Assembly: GCA_937907415.1 (NCBI GenBank)
Contig: CALCHY010000188.1
Location: 1 to 58,141, forward strand
From: an uncultured Trueperaceae bacterium
GTDB taxonomy: Bacteria; Deinococcota; Deinococci; Deinococcales; Trueperaceae
Direction: 5' to 3'
DNA length: 58,141 nt
Position 1 is the first letter of the stretch. Each line of letters begins with the position of its first letter. Below are positions 7,797 to 16,120 of the stretch, in pieces. The notes below the pieces were generated by a model. It was not told the DNA's origin. It did not search any database and saw only the letters and a program-made list of their open reading frames with translations. Made by a program: the position numbers and the translations under genes.

Positions 7797-10163
7797 ATGA
7801 CCACCAACACCACCGTCGACACCCGCCACACCGAGGCCCCACCGCCCGACGGGGAGGCGCAGCTCGTGGTGCAGGGCATGCACTGCGCGAGCTGCGTCGG
7901 CACCATCGAATCCGCGCTGCGAGCCGTGCCCGGCGTCACCAGCGCCGAGGTCAACTACGCTACCGAGATCGCGCGGGTCCGCTACCAACCCGTGCTCGCC
8001 GACCCGGCGATGCTGCGTACGGCCATCGAGAGCGCCGGCTACGGCGTGGCGGACGCCACAGCAGACGCGCCCAGTGTCGACGAAGAAACCACCGCACACC
8101 GCCGCGAATACGCCACGCTCATGCGCAAGTTCTGGCTGGCAGCGATCATCTCCGTGCCCACCATGCTAGTGGCTTACCCGAGTCTGAAGTGGTTCTACCT
8201 CCCCAATCTCTTCACCAACGACCCCAGCGAAGCCTTGATCCGGGGGTTGTTCGTCCTCTCCGGCATCGCCACCATCCCCGTCATGGCGTACTCCGGGCGG
8301 CAGTTCTTCACAGGGGCGCTGGCCGCCTTCCGGCACCACTCCGCCGACATGAACACGCTTATCGCGCTCGGCACGAGCGCCGCGTGGTTGTACTCCACCG
8401 TCGCGCTGATCGCACCGAGCTTGTTCCCGGAGGGTACCGGCGAGCCGTTCTACGACGTCACCGCCGTCGTCACGGCGCTCGTCGTGCTAGGTCAGGCCAT
8501 CGAGGTACGCGCCAAGGGCGCCACCAGCCAAGCCATCCGCAAACTCATCGGGTTGCAAGCGAAGACCGCGCGCGTTCTCAGGAACGGGAACGAAATCGAG
8601 ATCTCCGTCGAAGAAGTCGAGGCTGGCGATGTCGTCATCGTCCGCCCCGGCGAGAAGGTTCCCGTCGACGGCATCATCACCGACGGGCGCAGCGCTCTCG
8701 ACGAAAGCATGATTACCGGCGAGAGTCTCCCCGTCGACAAGACCACCGGTGACGAAGTCATCGGCGCCACCATGAACACCACCGGCGCCTTCCGTTTCCG
8801 CGCCACCAAGGTCGGCAAGGACACCGCGTTGGCACAGATCGTCAAGATGGTCCAGGACGCCATGGGAAGCAAGGCGCCCATCGCGCGCCTCGTCGACGTC
8901 GTCTCCGGCTACTTCACGCCCAGCGTCATGATCATCGCCATCCTCAGTTTCATGGCCTGGCTCACGTTCGGACCCGCACCCGCCCTCGCCTTCGCCATCG
9001 TCGCCGCGGTAACCGTGCTCATCATCGCCTGCCCTTGCGCCATCGGGATGGCGGTGCCCCTCAGCCTCGTTGCCGGCGTCGGCAAAGGCGCAGAACACGG
9101 CGTGCTCATACGCAACGGCGTAGCCCTCCAGACCTCCGCCAGACTCGACGCCATCGTGCTCGACAAGACCGGCACCATCACCAAGGGCAAACCCGAACTC
9201 ACGGACGTGATCCCAGCACCCGGCTTCGACACGGCCACGCTTCTGGCGCTCGCCGCCAGCGCCGACCAGAACTCCGAACATCCACTCGCCCAGGCAATCG
9301 TCACCGGTGCTCGCCAGCGCGGCGTCGAGCCCCACGCTACCAGAACCTTCGATGCCATCCCCGGTCACGGCGTTGCCGCCACAACGACGAGCGGCAAGCG
9401 CGTACTGGTCGGCAACCGCAAACTCATGGACCGCGAGCGCGTCGACACCGCCTCCCTCCACGATGACGTCACCCGCCTCCAGAACGATGGCAAGACCGCC
9501 ATGTTCGTTGCCGTCGACGGCGCGGCCGCCGGAATCGTCGCCGTGGCCGACACCATCAAGGAAGACTCCATCGAAGCCATTGAAGTCCTGCGCGGCCTCG
9601 GCCTCGAGATCATCATGCTCACCGGCGACAACGAACGCACCGCCCAGGCCATCGCCCGCCAGGTGGGCATCACCCGCGTCCTCGCTGACGTCCTGCCCCA
9701 GGACAAAGCCCTGACCGTGCACGATCTCAAACGCCGCTACACCCGCGTCGGCATGGTCGGTGACGGCATCAACGACGCCCCCGCCCTCGTCGAAGCCGAC
9801 GTCGGCTTCGCCATCGGCACGGGTACCGACGTGGCCATCGAAGCCGCCGACGTCACCCTCATGAGCGGCAGCCTCAAGGGTGTCGCGTACGCCATCGAGA
9901 TCAGCCGAGCCACCATGCGCAACGCCAAGCAGAACCTGTTCGGGGCGTTCGCGTACAACAGCCTCGGCATCCCCGTTGCTGCCGGCGTGCTATTCCCACT
10001 CTTCGGCCTGCTGCTTTCGCCCCTCCTCGCCGGCGCGGCCATGGCCGCCTCAAGCATCACCGTCGTCACCAACGCCAATCGGCTCAGGCTGTTCAGGGCC
10101 CGAAGCTTCGCCCAGGCCGCCACCGGACGTGGCGTGACCGCGCCCAAGGAAGTGCTCGCATGA
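7797..10163 (+). CDS. copA: Copper-exporting P1B-type ATPase (first copA)
   Basis: A 788-residue P1B ATPase that pumps Cu(I) out of the cytoplasm. An N-terminal heavy-metal-associated domain carries CxxC (Cys30-Ala-Ser-Cys33). The actuator motif ITGES, the membrane metal site Cys412-Pro-Cys414, the phosphorylation site DKTGT (Asp456), the HP motif (SEHPLAQ) and GDGINDAP follow in the expected order. Cu(I)-type signatures YN and MAASS are in the last two helices. I chose the ATG at 7797 because of the GAGGAGGT site just upstream; a longer frame starts inside the promoter. The gene overlaps the next one by four bases (ATGA). The CsoR-type operator immediately upstream predicts copper induction. 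Confidence 0.93.
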   Translation: MTTNTTVDTRHTEAPPPDGEAQLVVQGMHCASCVGTIESALRAVPGVTSAEVNYATEIARVRYQPVLADPAMLRTAIESAGYGVADATADAPSVDEETTAHRREYATLMRKFWLAAIISVPTMLVAYPSLKWFYLPNLFTNDPSEALIRGLFVLSGIATIPVMAYSGRQFFTGALAAFRHHSADMNTLIALGTSAAWLYSTVALIAPSLFPEGTGEPFYDVTAVVTALVVLGQAIEVRAKGATSQAIRKLIGLQAKTARVLRNGNEIEISVEEVEAGDVVIVRPGEKVPVDGIITDGRSALDESMITGESLPVDKTTGDEVIGATMNTTGAFRFRATKVGKDTALAQIVKMVQDAMGSKAPIARLVDVVSGYFTPSVMIIAILSFMAWLTFGPAPALAFAIVAAVTVLIIACPCAIGMAVPLSLVAGVGKGAEHGVLIRNGVALQTSARLDAIVLDKTGTITKGKPELTDVIPAPGFDTATLLALAASADQNSEHPLAQAIVTGARQRGVEPHATRTFDAIPGHGVAATTTSGKRVLVGNRKLMDRERVDTASLHDDVTRLQNDGKTAMFVAVDGAAAGIVAVADTIKEDSIEAIEVLRGLGLEIIMLTGDNERTAQAIARQVGITRVLADVLPQDKALTVHDLKRRYTRVGMVGDGINDAPALVEADVGFAIGTGTDVAIEAADVTLMSGSLKGVAYAIEISRATMRNAKQNLFGAFAYNSLGIPVAAGVLFPLFGLLLSPLLAGAAMAASSITVVTNANRLRLFRARSFAQAATGRGVTAPKEVLA

Positions 10164-10537
10164 CCGTTACCACACTCGTGGTCGACCTGTTCGGCATCGC
10201 TGCCATCGCCTGGATCGTCTGGTACTTCTGGCTCTACCGCAAGCAGGGCACCACCGCCAACGCCGTCGGTGGCGTCCAGGAAGTCGCCATCACCGTCAAG
10301 GGCGGCTACGATCCCGACACCATCGTTCTCAAGAAGGGTCTCCCCGCTCGCCTCCACTTCACCCGCCAGGAGAGCAGCATGTGCAGCGAGACCGTGGTCT
10401 TCGACAAGCTCCAACGCGCCATGACGCTGCCCGAAGGCAAGACCGTCACGCTCGAGTTCACCCCCGACGAGACCGGGGAGATCGCCTTCCAATGCCAGAT
10501 GGGCATGCTACGAGGCAAGCTCGTCGTCACGCAGTGA
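10160..10537 (+). CDS. Membrane-anchored cupredoxin-like copper protein
   Basis: A 125-residue protein with one N-terminal transmembrane helix (about 5-25) and a single cupredoxin-type beta domain. Possible copper ligands are the Cys in [10 protein letters not shown] and the Cys and Met residues of FQCQMGM near the C-terminus. Cupredoxins of this EfeO/plastocyanin-like type bind or hand over copper outside the membrane. Its ATG overlaps the copA-1 stop (ATGA), which indicates tight coupling to the pump. It may accept copper from CopA or deliver it to cuproenzymes. The ligand set is not the classical His2-Cys-Met set, so redox activity is uncertain. Confidence 0.75.
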   Translation: MTVTTLVVDLFGIAAIAWIVWYFWLYRKQGTTANAVGGVQEVAITVKGGYDPDTIVLKKGLPARLHFTRQESSMCSETVVFDKLQRAMTLPEGKTVTLEFTPDETGEIAFQCQMGMLRGKLVVTQ

Positions 10538-10549
10538 GCGGAGGTCCTC

Positions 10550-11527
10550 ATGCCACGTTCCCTCTCCGGACCGGCGCCGGCAGCCACCGTCTTTCCGACG
10601 TACCCGGCGGACCTCCAAGCGGTGCCCTCGCACCGTCCGTTCGCGATAGTACTGGCCGGCGGCGGGGCACGCGGCCTGGCCCATGCTGGCGCGCTTCGCG
10701 CCCTACAGCACGACGGTTACCGGCCGAACGCCCTCGTCGGCGTGTCCATGGGCGCCATCGTGGCGGCGATCTACGCCCTCAACCCGAGCTGGTACCAAGA
10801 CCTGCTGGCTCTTGATACCCGCGGCCTACCCGAACCGCTCACGCCGCAAAGCCGCGACGCCGTCGAGCGCTGCCGGGAGCTCTTGACAAGTGGCGAACGG
10901 TTCGTCCGCGGCTTGTTGCTTGGCTGGAAGGGCGACGGGCGCATGCGTGACCACGCCATGGACATCCTTACGCACCTGACGCGTGGCCGCAGGCTCGAAG
11001 AGGCGAACCCGCCCGTCACCGTCGTGGCCACCGACCTGAATACTGGACGGCGCGTCGCCTTGAACAGCGGCCCAGCAGCCCAAGCCGTGTACGCCAGCGC
11101 GGCGCTGGCCGGTGTGCTTCCTCCCGCGGAGTTGGACGGGCAACTCCTAGCTGACGGCGGGTACGCGGACCTGGTACCCGTCGACCTCGCGCGCAACTAC
11201 GCCGTCGACCGCGTGCTCGCTATCGACCCCTACCAAGACACCGTGCGGCGCCCCCCACGCACCGGTCTGGAGACCATGCTCCGGGCGATGGAGATCTGCC
11301 ACAGTCGGCACGCGTCCCTGCGCTTCGCCCTCGCCGACCTCGTCGTGCGGCCGGCCTTCCCCTTCCAGATCGACACCCTCGACTTCCGCGCACTTCGCTC
11401 CGCCATCGCCGCCGGCGCACGCGCCGTGTTGCACGCACGCAATGCCATCCGGCAGGTGTTGCTCGGCACGACGCACGAAGTGCACTCGCCAGCGTTTAGC
11501 GGAGAAGTTTCCCTGCGAAAGGACTAA
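10550..11527 (+). CDS. Patatin-like phospholipase
   Basis: A 325-residue serine hydrolase of the patatin/RssA family. The oxyanion-hole motif GGGARG is near residues 40-45. The nucleophile elbow GVSMG places Ser66. The catalytic Asp is in DGG (Asp202-Gly-Gly). Bacterial relatives hydrolyse acyl chains of membrane lipids. No signal peptide is seen. A GCGGAGG site precedes the ATG by a few bases, and the gene follows the cupredoxin by 12 bases in the copA-1 operon. Why a lipase is co-expressed with copper export is unclear; membrane repair is a guess. Confidence 0.85.
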   Translation: MPRSLSGPAPAATVFPTYPADLQAVPSHRPFAIVLAGGGARGLAHAGALRALQHDGYRPNALVGVSMGAIVAAIYALNPSWYQDLLALDTRGLPEPLTPQSRDAVERCRELLTSGERFVRGLLLGWKGDGRMRDHAMDILTHLTRGRRLEEANPPVTVVATDLNTGRRVALNSGPAAQAVYASAALAGVLPPAELDGQLLADGGYADLVPVDLARNYAVDRVLAIDPYQDTVRRPPRTGLETMLRAMEICHSRHASLRFALADLVVRPAFPFQIDTLDFRALRSAIAAGARAVLHARNAIRQVLLGTTHEVHSPAFSGEVSLRKD

Positions 11528-11531
11528 CGTT

Positions 11532-11915
11532 ATGCCAACTAGCGACAATTGTCACGGCGGTGGCCCCACGGCCGAGCGCGACGACTGCTACGTCGCTCCG
11601 CTCGACAAAGCGATCGATCCTGGTCCTATCGCCGACGGCGCAGAGGCTCGGCTTCACTTGGCGGGTCTCGGTTGCACCAATTGTGTCACCCGGGTGCGCA
11701 ACGCCCTCCTCGCCGTCGACGGCGTGATCGCCGTCGACGTCAGCTTGCAACCGCAGCGCGCCGTGGCGATCTACGATCCGTCGCGCACCCTTCCCGACCT
11801 GCTCATCGAGGCTGTCCTTAGGTCCGGCGCCGCCAGCCACCACGCCTACCGCGCCGCGATCGTGGAGGTGCGCAGCCTCGCTCCCACCGTGGCTCACACC
11901 GACGGACGCGCCTGA
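11532..11915 (+). CDS. HMA-domain protein with a Cys/His N-terminal extension
   Basis: A 127-residue protein with a heavy-metal-associated fold at about residues 38-105. Its metal loop is GLGCTNC (Cys48, Cys51), and the following V-x2-V-x2-A-L pattern is typical of CopZ-like chaperones. The first 35 residues carry extra Cys and His (NCHGG, DDCYV). It probably binds Cu(I) in the cytoplasm and may exchange it with copA-1. The ATG at 11532 starts right after the patatin stop. The tail after residue 105 is unusual and unassigned. Confidence 0.75.
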   Translation: MPTSDNCHGGGPTAERDDCYVAPLDKAIDPGPIADGAEARLHLAGLGCTNCVTRVRNALLAVDGVIAVDVSLQPQRAVAIYDPSRTLPDLLIEAVLRSGAASHHAYRAAIVEVRSLAPTVAHTDGRA

Positions 11916-11924
11916 GGTAGTGCC

Positions 11925-12929
11925 GTGAGGATCGCGGTTCCCGTTCCCCCGCAGCTGAGCCGAACGCCCAAAGATGTCGCGGTAGGCCGCGGCCAGGGGC
12001 GAGCCGCCCCCGGCACGAGCCGCCTCAGCGTGCGGGAAGCCGGGACGCTGGTACTCATCACGCTCGTTGCGGCGAGTTGCTTCGTCGCGATCCGCTCGGT
12101 TGCCGGCCACGCGCCACCCTTACGCTTCGCGGCCCTACGCCTTCTGGCGGGGGGAGGACTGCTCATCCCCTTCCTCGCGGCGTTCGGCCAACCGCTGCTA
12201 CCGCCACGCCGCCACCTTCCCTCCCTCGCCCTGCTGGCGCTGTCCTCCACCGCGCTCGGCTACGGTGCGATGTTCGCGAGTCCAGGCCTGGCCGGCGCCG
12301 GCCTTGCGTCCGTGTTCGGGAACGCGCAGCCCCTGTTCGTACTGGCCGCGGGCCCGTGGCTACTGGGGGAGGCGCTCACGCGCCGGAACGCATTCGCCCT
12401 CGCGCTCGGCGTGAGCGGTCTCGCACTGGTCGTGCTGCCAACGTTCTCGTCGCCCGACGCGTCACGCTTCGGTGCGGGCGCCACGCTTGCTCTCGCCTCA
12501 TCGGCCGGGATCGCGCTTGGCACCATCGTCGTGCGCCGCCTCCAACCAGGAGCTCCGATCCTTACCCTGACTGCCTGGCAGTTGGTGTTCGGTTCACTCC
12601 CACTTTGGGCCGCCTCGTGGGCCTTGGAAGGAACGATCGCGACGTCATGGTCGCTCGCGTTCATCGCCATCCTGGCGTTCCTCGCCATCGGCGGCACGAC
12701 CTTCGTCACCGCCGCCTGGTACGGCCTGCTGGCTCGGCACGACGCCGGGCGGCTGTCGCTGTTCTTCTTCCTGGTACCCGCCTTCGGACTCGCCTTCGCC
12801 CGAATCTTCCTGGGCGAAGCGATCACTGCTTCGCAGGCCGCGGGCGCGGCGCTCGTCGTCGTCAGCGCCATCGCCACGGCGTGGCCGAGCCCACCGGCCA
12901 CGCCTACGCCCCTCTCAGGACCCGAGTAG
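11925..12929 (+). CDS. EamA-family (DMT superfamily) transporter
   Basis: A 334-residue membrane protein with ten predicted helices arranged as two EamA repeats (about 45-175 and 185-325), as in RhaT/YdcZ-like drug and metabolite exporters. The GTG at 11925 follows a GAGGTAG site; a start nearer residue 30 is possible because the first 30 residues are polar and Arg/Pro-rich. Substrate unknown. It sits between copper genes in the same orientation, so it may be co-transcribed. Confidence 0.8.
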   Translation: MRIAVPVPPQLSRTPKDVAVGRGQGRAAPGTSRLSVREAGTLVLITLVAASCFVAIRSVAGHAPPLRFAALRLLAGGGLLIPFLAAFGQPLLPPRRHLPSLALLALSSTALGYGAMFASPGLAGAGLASVFGNAQPLFVLAAGPWLLGEALTRRNAFALALGVSGLALVVLPTFSSPDASRFGAGATLALASSAGIALGTIVVRRLQPGAPILTLTAWQLVFGSLPLWAASWALEGTIATSWSLAFIAILAFLAIGGTTFVTAAWYGLLARHDAGRLSLFFFLVPAFGLAFARIFLGEAITASQAAGAALVVVSAIATAWPSPPATPTPLSGPE

Positions 12930-12967
12930 CAGTCAGGGCCCCGAGCGAACTTCTCGAGGAGGACCCC

Positions 12968-13183
12968 ATGAACCACCCCAACGCACACGACAGCAAGCGC
13001 GAAGCCACCGATCCGGTATGCGGCATGACCGTCGACCCGGCAACCAGCGAATTGCGTAGTGACTTCGGCGGCACCGCGTATCACTTCTGCAGCGTGACCT
13101 GCAAAGCGGCATTCGACGTCGACCCCCCAAGGTACGTCGGCGCAGCAACGCAGCAGGAAGGCGTTCGTTCGCGCCACCACTGA
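12968..13183 (+). CDS. YHS-domain metal-binding protein
   Basis: A 71-residue protein with a YHS domain. The motifs TDPVCGMTVD and YHFCSVTCKAAF supply three cysteines. YHS domains are found at the ends of CopA ATPases and as free small proteins in metal-resistance clusters, where they are thought to bind Cu or Ag. GAGGAGG precedes the ATG. It lies between the EamA transporter and a CsoR-family repressor. Confidence 0.8.
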   Translation: MNHPNAHDSKREATDPVCGMTVDPATSELRSDFGGTAYHFCSVTCKAAFDVDPPRYVGAATQQEGVRSRHH

Positions 13184-13221
13184 CGGCGCTCTCACACCAT
13201 CGTCTCGTAAGGAGGACGCCT

Positions 13222-13545
13222 ATGCCCGCACCGCGCTCGCGCGCAGACGCGGTCCAACGCCTAACGACCGCCCAAGGCCACCTGGCGAAGGTGCTGCTGA
13301 TGGCCCGCGACGGTGCAGCTTGCACCGACACCATCTTCCAACTTCGAGCCGTCCGCGCCGCCCTACAACGGGTGGAGCAGACGTTGGTGGAAGAACACAT
13401 CCGGAGCTGCCTCGCCCACGGCTCGCGCCTGCCAGACGATTTCGTAGATGAGATCCTCGGGCTTTGGACCTACGCCCCAGGCGCAAGGCCCTCCCGTTCG
13501 CTAGGCCGCCGCGGTGCCGCCACGCCCGTTACGGCCACGGGCTGA
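13222..13545 (+). CDS. CsoR-family metal repressor with a Cys-His-Cys site
   Basis: A 107-residue all-helical DUF156 repressor. Cys34, His59 and Cys63 have the exact C-x24-H-x3-C spacing of Mycobacterium tuberculosis CsoR (Cys36/His61/Cys65), so Cu(I) is the likely effector. TAAGGAGG precedes the ATG at 13222. The C-terminal 25 residues (after DEILGLW) are Arg/Ala/Pro-rich and unusual. No operator lies directly before it, so it is probably read through from copA-1. A persulfide sensor (CstR) also uses two cysteines but lacks the histidine. Which of the window's operators it uses, as opposed to the second CsoR at 30940, is unresolved. Confidence 0.85.
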   Translation: MPAPRSRADAVQRLTTAQGHLAKVLLMARDGAACTDTIFQLRAVRAALQRVEQTLVEEHIRSCLAHGSRLPDDFVDEILGLWTYAPGARPSRSLGRRGAATPVTATG

Positions 13546-13551
13546 TGCCCC

Positions 13552-13581
13552 GCCTTGCCTCGGCCGTGTCCGGGGCAAGGC
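13552..13581 (+). terminator. Hairpin downstream of the first csoR-like gene
   Basis: GCCTTGCC (13552-13559) pairs perfectly with GGCAAGGC (13574-13581) over a 14-base loop, six bases after the csoR-like stop. No T-run follows, so it may be a weak or Rho-assisted end of the copA-1 operon. Confidence 0.45.
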
Positions 13582-13635
13582 CCCCATCCGATTCGCACGC
13601 CGGCCGACACGGCGACCAGGAAGGACGCACCCACC

Positions 13636-14112
13636 ATGACCCGATCCGCAAGGCATCACGTTACGCGCTTCATCGCGCTCGTCACCCTGTTCGTCGTACC
13701 GACGGTCCTTGCTCACGGAGGCGAGGAAGGCAGCGCCGACGCCGCCGACCTGGCGAATCAGGCGATCGCCTTCCTTCAGGCCGAACCGCCGGACGCCGCG
13801 GAGGCCGGGGAGCGCATCGGCGACGCCCTCAGCGCCGAGGAAGCGCCCGACGACATCGACCTCGTCCTCCTGCAGGCCGCCGACCTCGCCCTCCAACAAG
13901 GCGCCACCGCCGAAACGGTCGCTCTGCTGAACCGCGCCTTGGGCCAACGAAGTGAGCCGCTCGGCCCGATCGTGACCGTCACCATCGGCGCCGGCACATT
14001 CCTCGCCTTCGCCATCGCCGCGTTAGCCATTGGCCTCGGGGCGTACGGCCTTGGCCGGCGCGCCCGCAGCGATCTCCAGCCGGCCAGCGCCGCGGGGACC
14101 CGCCATGGCTGA
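13636..14112 (+). CDS. Exported, C-terminally anchored protein upstream of cytochrome b
   Basis: A 158-residue protein I do not recognise. A signal peptide (about 1-28, ending VLAHGGEE) is followed by an acidic, helical middle region with repeated LL-x-A-x-LA pattern, possibly TPR-like. One transmembrane helix (about 117-140) and a short basic tail complete it. It would expose about 90 residues outside the membrane. Its stop overlaps the start of the cytochrome b gene, so the two are translationally coupled and may form one complex. Confidence 0.7.
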   Translation: MTRSARHHVTRFIALVTLFVVPTVLAHGGEEGSADAADLANQAIAFLQAEPPDAAEAGERIGDALSAEEAPDDIDLVLLQAADLALQQGATAETVALLNRALGQRSEPLGPIVTVTIGAGTFLAFAIAALAIGLGAYGLGRRARSDLQPASAAGTRHG

Positions 14113-15184
14113 GGCTGGCGCTCGTCGCTCACCCGGCGGCTTCTGGCAGGCGGTCGACGAGCGTGTCGGCATCGGTGCGCTGAAGTACCACGTGCCCGAT
14201 CATGCCCAGGGCATCGCCTACTCCCTAGGCGCGATCACCCTGTTGTCGTTCGTCGTGCTGGTCCTCACCGGCATCTGGATGGGGCAGTTCTACAACCCCA
14301 TCCCCGACGGCGCCCGCGACTCCATGCGGTACATCTTGACCAGCGCCCCAGCCGGCTTCTTTGCGCGCAACCTCCACTATTGGGCAGCCAACGCCATGCT
14401 GCTCACCGCCCTGCTGCACATGCTTCGCGTCCTCTATACCGGTGCCTACAAGCGCCCACGTGAAGCGAACTGGCTCGTCGGTGTCGGACTGCTCGCCCTC
14501 ACCGTCGGGTTGGTGTTCACGGGCTCCGCTCTGAAGTGGGACCAGGAGGGCTTGGAAGGCATCGCCCACAACATCGAGATCGCGAACCTCCTCGGCGGTG
14601 TGGGCGGTTGGTTCTCGGCCTCCTTCAGTGGCAGCATTCCCATCCTCACCCGCCTGTACGTCGCTCACGTCTCCATTCTGCCTATCCTCCTGGCCGCCCT
14701 ATTCGCCATGCACGCCCTACTCGTCAAGCTCCACGGCCTCGCCCCCAACGCGCTATCCCAACGTGACGCCACAACGCGCGCCACCGCCGGAGAGACCAGT
14801 CGCGGCACCTTCCTCGGCCACCTCGGCGTCGCCGGCCTGTACAGCCTCATCGGCCTCGGCCTGCTGACATTCCTGGCCCTCACCGTACCTGCTCAGCTCG
14901 GACCCGCCCCCGTCGAGGGCGTCGAGGTCACCAAGCCGTGGTGGATGTTCCTCCCCGTCTTCGCGATCGAGAACGCCGTCGGCCTGGGCGGCCTCCTGTG
15001 GGCGTCGATCGCGATCTTCGTAGCGCTTGCGCTCGTTCCGCTCCTCGACGGCGGGCCCAACCTCCATCCCTCGCGCCGCCGGGGTGTCCTCATCGCCTAC
15101 GGTGCACTCGCCGTCCTCATCATCGCGCTCGGCATCTACGCCAAGGTCGCCCCCAGCGCCAGCCACATCGGCTCGGGAGGATGA
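14105..15184 (+). CDS. Cytochrome b of a bc/b6-type complex
   Basis: A 359-residue cytochrome b with about eight helices. The haem ligand pairs are His91/His105 (13 residues between) and His188/His203 (14 between); the 13/14 spacing is that of b6-type rather than bc1-type proteins. The N-terminal four-helix core is fused to a C-terminal region. There the quinol-site motif, PEWY in canonical proteins, reads Pro278-Trp-Trp-Met281, with no glutamate. The protein should oxidise quinol and pass electrons to a Rieske centre; a Rieske gene is found 7 kb downstream (22091). It starts at 14105, overlapping the preceding anchored protein. Confidence 0.88.
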   Translation: MAEAGARRSPGGFWQAVDERVGIGALKYHVPDHAQGIAYSLGAITLLSFVVLVLTGIWMGQFYNPIPDGARDSMRYILTSAPAGFFARNLHYWAANAMLLTALLHMLRVLYTGAYKRPREANWLVGVGLLALTVGLVFTGSALKWDQEGLEGIAHNIEIANLLGGVGGWFSASFSGSIPILTRLYVAHVSILPILLAALFAMHALLVKLHGLAPNALSQRDATTRATAGETSRGTFLGHLGVAGLYSLIGLGLLTFLALTVPAQLGPAPVEGVEVTKPWWMFLPVFAIENAVGLGGLLWASIAIFVALALVPLLDGGPNLHPSRRRGVLIAYGALAVLIIALGIYAKVAPSASHIGSGG

Positions 15185-15185
15185 C

Positions 15186-15398
15186 ATGCAGCCAGGCAGC
15201 CGGACTCCGAGTCTCCGCCTGAGCGAGCACCGACCCTGCGTGCCTGGCGCCGGGACGACAACAGCAACACCAGATCGTCGGCACTCGCATCGACAGTGCT
15301 GCGGTGCTCATCGGGCCACACCGACACCAACGCCAGGACGCCGGTTCGCACTCAGCTCGTTGCCGACGCGGCGTACACCGCAGAAAGGCACGCCATGA
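15186..15398 (+). CDS. Possible small Cys/His-containing protein
   Basis: A 70-residue frame directly after cytochrome b. GGGAGG lies six bases before its ATG, and its stop overlaps the next start (ATGA). Both are signs of a real operon gene. The product is rich in Thr, Pro, Arg and His with a CCGAH segment, and it has no recognised fold or membrane helix, so it may be spurious. Confidence 0.35.
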   Translation: MQPGSRTPSLRLSEHRPCVPGAGTTTATPDRRHSHRQCCGAHRATPTPTPGRRFALSSLPTRRTPQKGTP

Positions 15399-15634
15399 AC
15401 CGTCTGACGCGCAGCCTTTGGCTCTTCCTCGCCGCCGCTACGATCACGGGCGGCCTCCTCGGCCGGTACCTTGCCGCCACGTACACCGGCCACGGTACAA
15501 CCGCCAGTCTGGCGCTCACGCCCGTTCTGGCGGCCGCCTTCGCCTTCAGCGCAACCGTCTTGGTGCGCATGGTGCGCGCCACCAGCCGCTCCCGGACGGT
15601 GTCGATCGCCGCGCGCGATCCCGAGGAACGATGA
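15395..15634 (+). CDS. Small two-helix membrane protein
   Basis: A 79-residue protein with two predicted transmembrane helices (about 7-27 and 38-60) and a basic tail. No family recognised. It starts within an ATGA overlap and its own stop overlaps the next gene's ATG. It lies in the cytochrome b operon and could be an accessory subunit. Confidence 0.65.
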   Translation: MNRLTRSLWLFLAAATITGGLLGRYLAATYTGHGTTASLALTPVLAAAFAFSATVLVRMVRATSRSRTVSIAARDPEER

Positions 15635-16077
15635 ACCACGGAGACCGAACAGACCGTACCCGAACGTACCTCCTTGGAGCCGGACTCCTCATTGGCATCG
15701 TCATCGCCCTTGCGGTACCGGGAAGCCTCTCGTACGTTCTCGTCGCCCTCGCCATCGTGCTCCACTTCGGTATGCACGGCACCCACGGACGAAGCACCGC
15801 CGGCCACGGAGGCCATGGCGCCGAACGGCGGGGGGGCCACGTCCAGGCCGGCGCCCAAGGTGCGTCGCGGCCCGAACAAGCACCTAGAGACGACCGCACC
15901 CTTAGCAGGGGCAGGTCGCAGCCGACGCATGCGCCGCACCCCGCGCCTACGACGCTCGTAGCCGCGACGTCCGCTCGCGCCGCGGCAGAGTTGCCAGCCG
16001 GCAGCACGGGTGACGACTCGAGCACGGAGCCCCGCCGCAATCACGGTCACGGCAGGGGAGGGCATCGCTGCTGCTGA
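15631..16077 (+). CDS. His-rich membrane protein
   Basis: A 148-residue protein with one or two N-terminal hydrophobic segments (about 13-45). A long soluble tail follows, unusually rich in histidine: HFGMHGTHGRSTAGHGGHG near residues 47-65 and HGHGRGGHRCC at the very C-terminus. These look like metal-buffering or metal-sensing segments, although no family is recognised. The four-base overlap with the preceding gene places it in the cytochrome b operon. Copper or zinc binding is inferred from composition only. Confidence 0.65.
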   Translation: MNHGDRTDRTRTYLLGAGLLIGIVIALAVPGSLSYVLVALAIVLHFGMHGTHGRSTAGHGGHGAERRGGHVQAGAQGASRPEQAPRDDRTLSRGRSQPTHAPHPAPTTLVAATSARAAAELPAGSTGDDSSTEPRRNHGHGRGGHRCC

Positions 16078-16120
16078 CGTCGAGCGCCGCCTCTCTCGCC
16101 ACGGAAGGAGCACGCACATC

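Noticed and set aside
7556..8752. 398-codon frame from GTG 7556
   Set aside because: Most of it is an out-of-phase reading of copA-1; only the first 60 codons are outside, and they match nothing I know.
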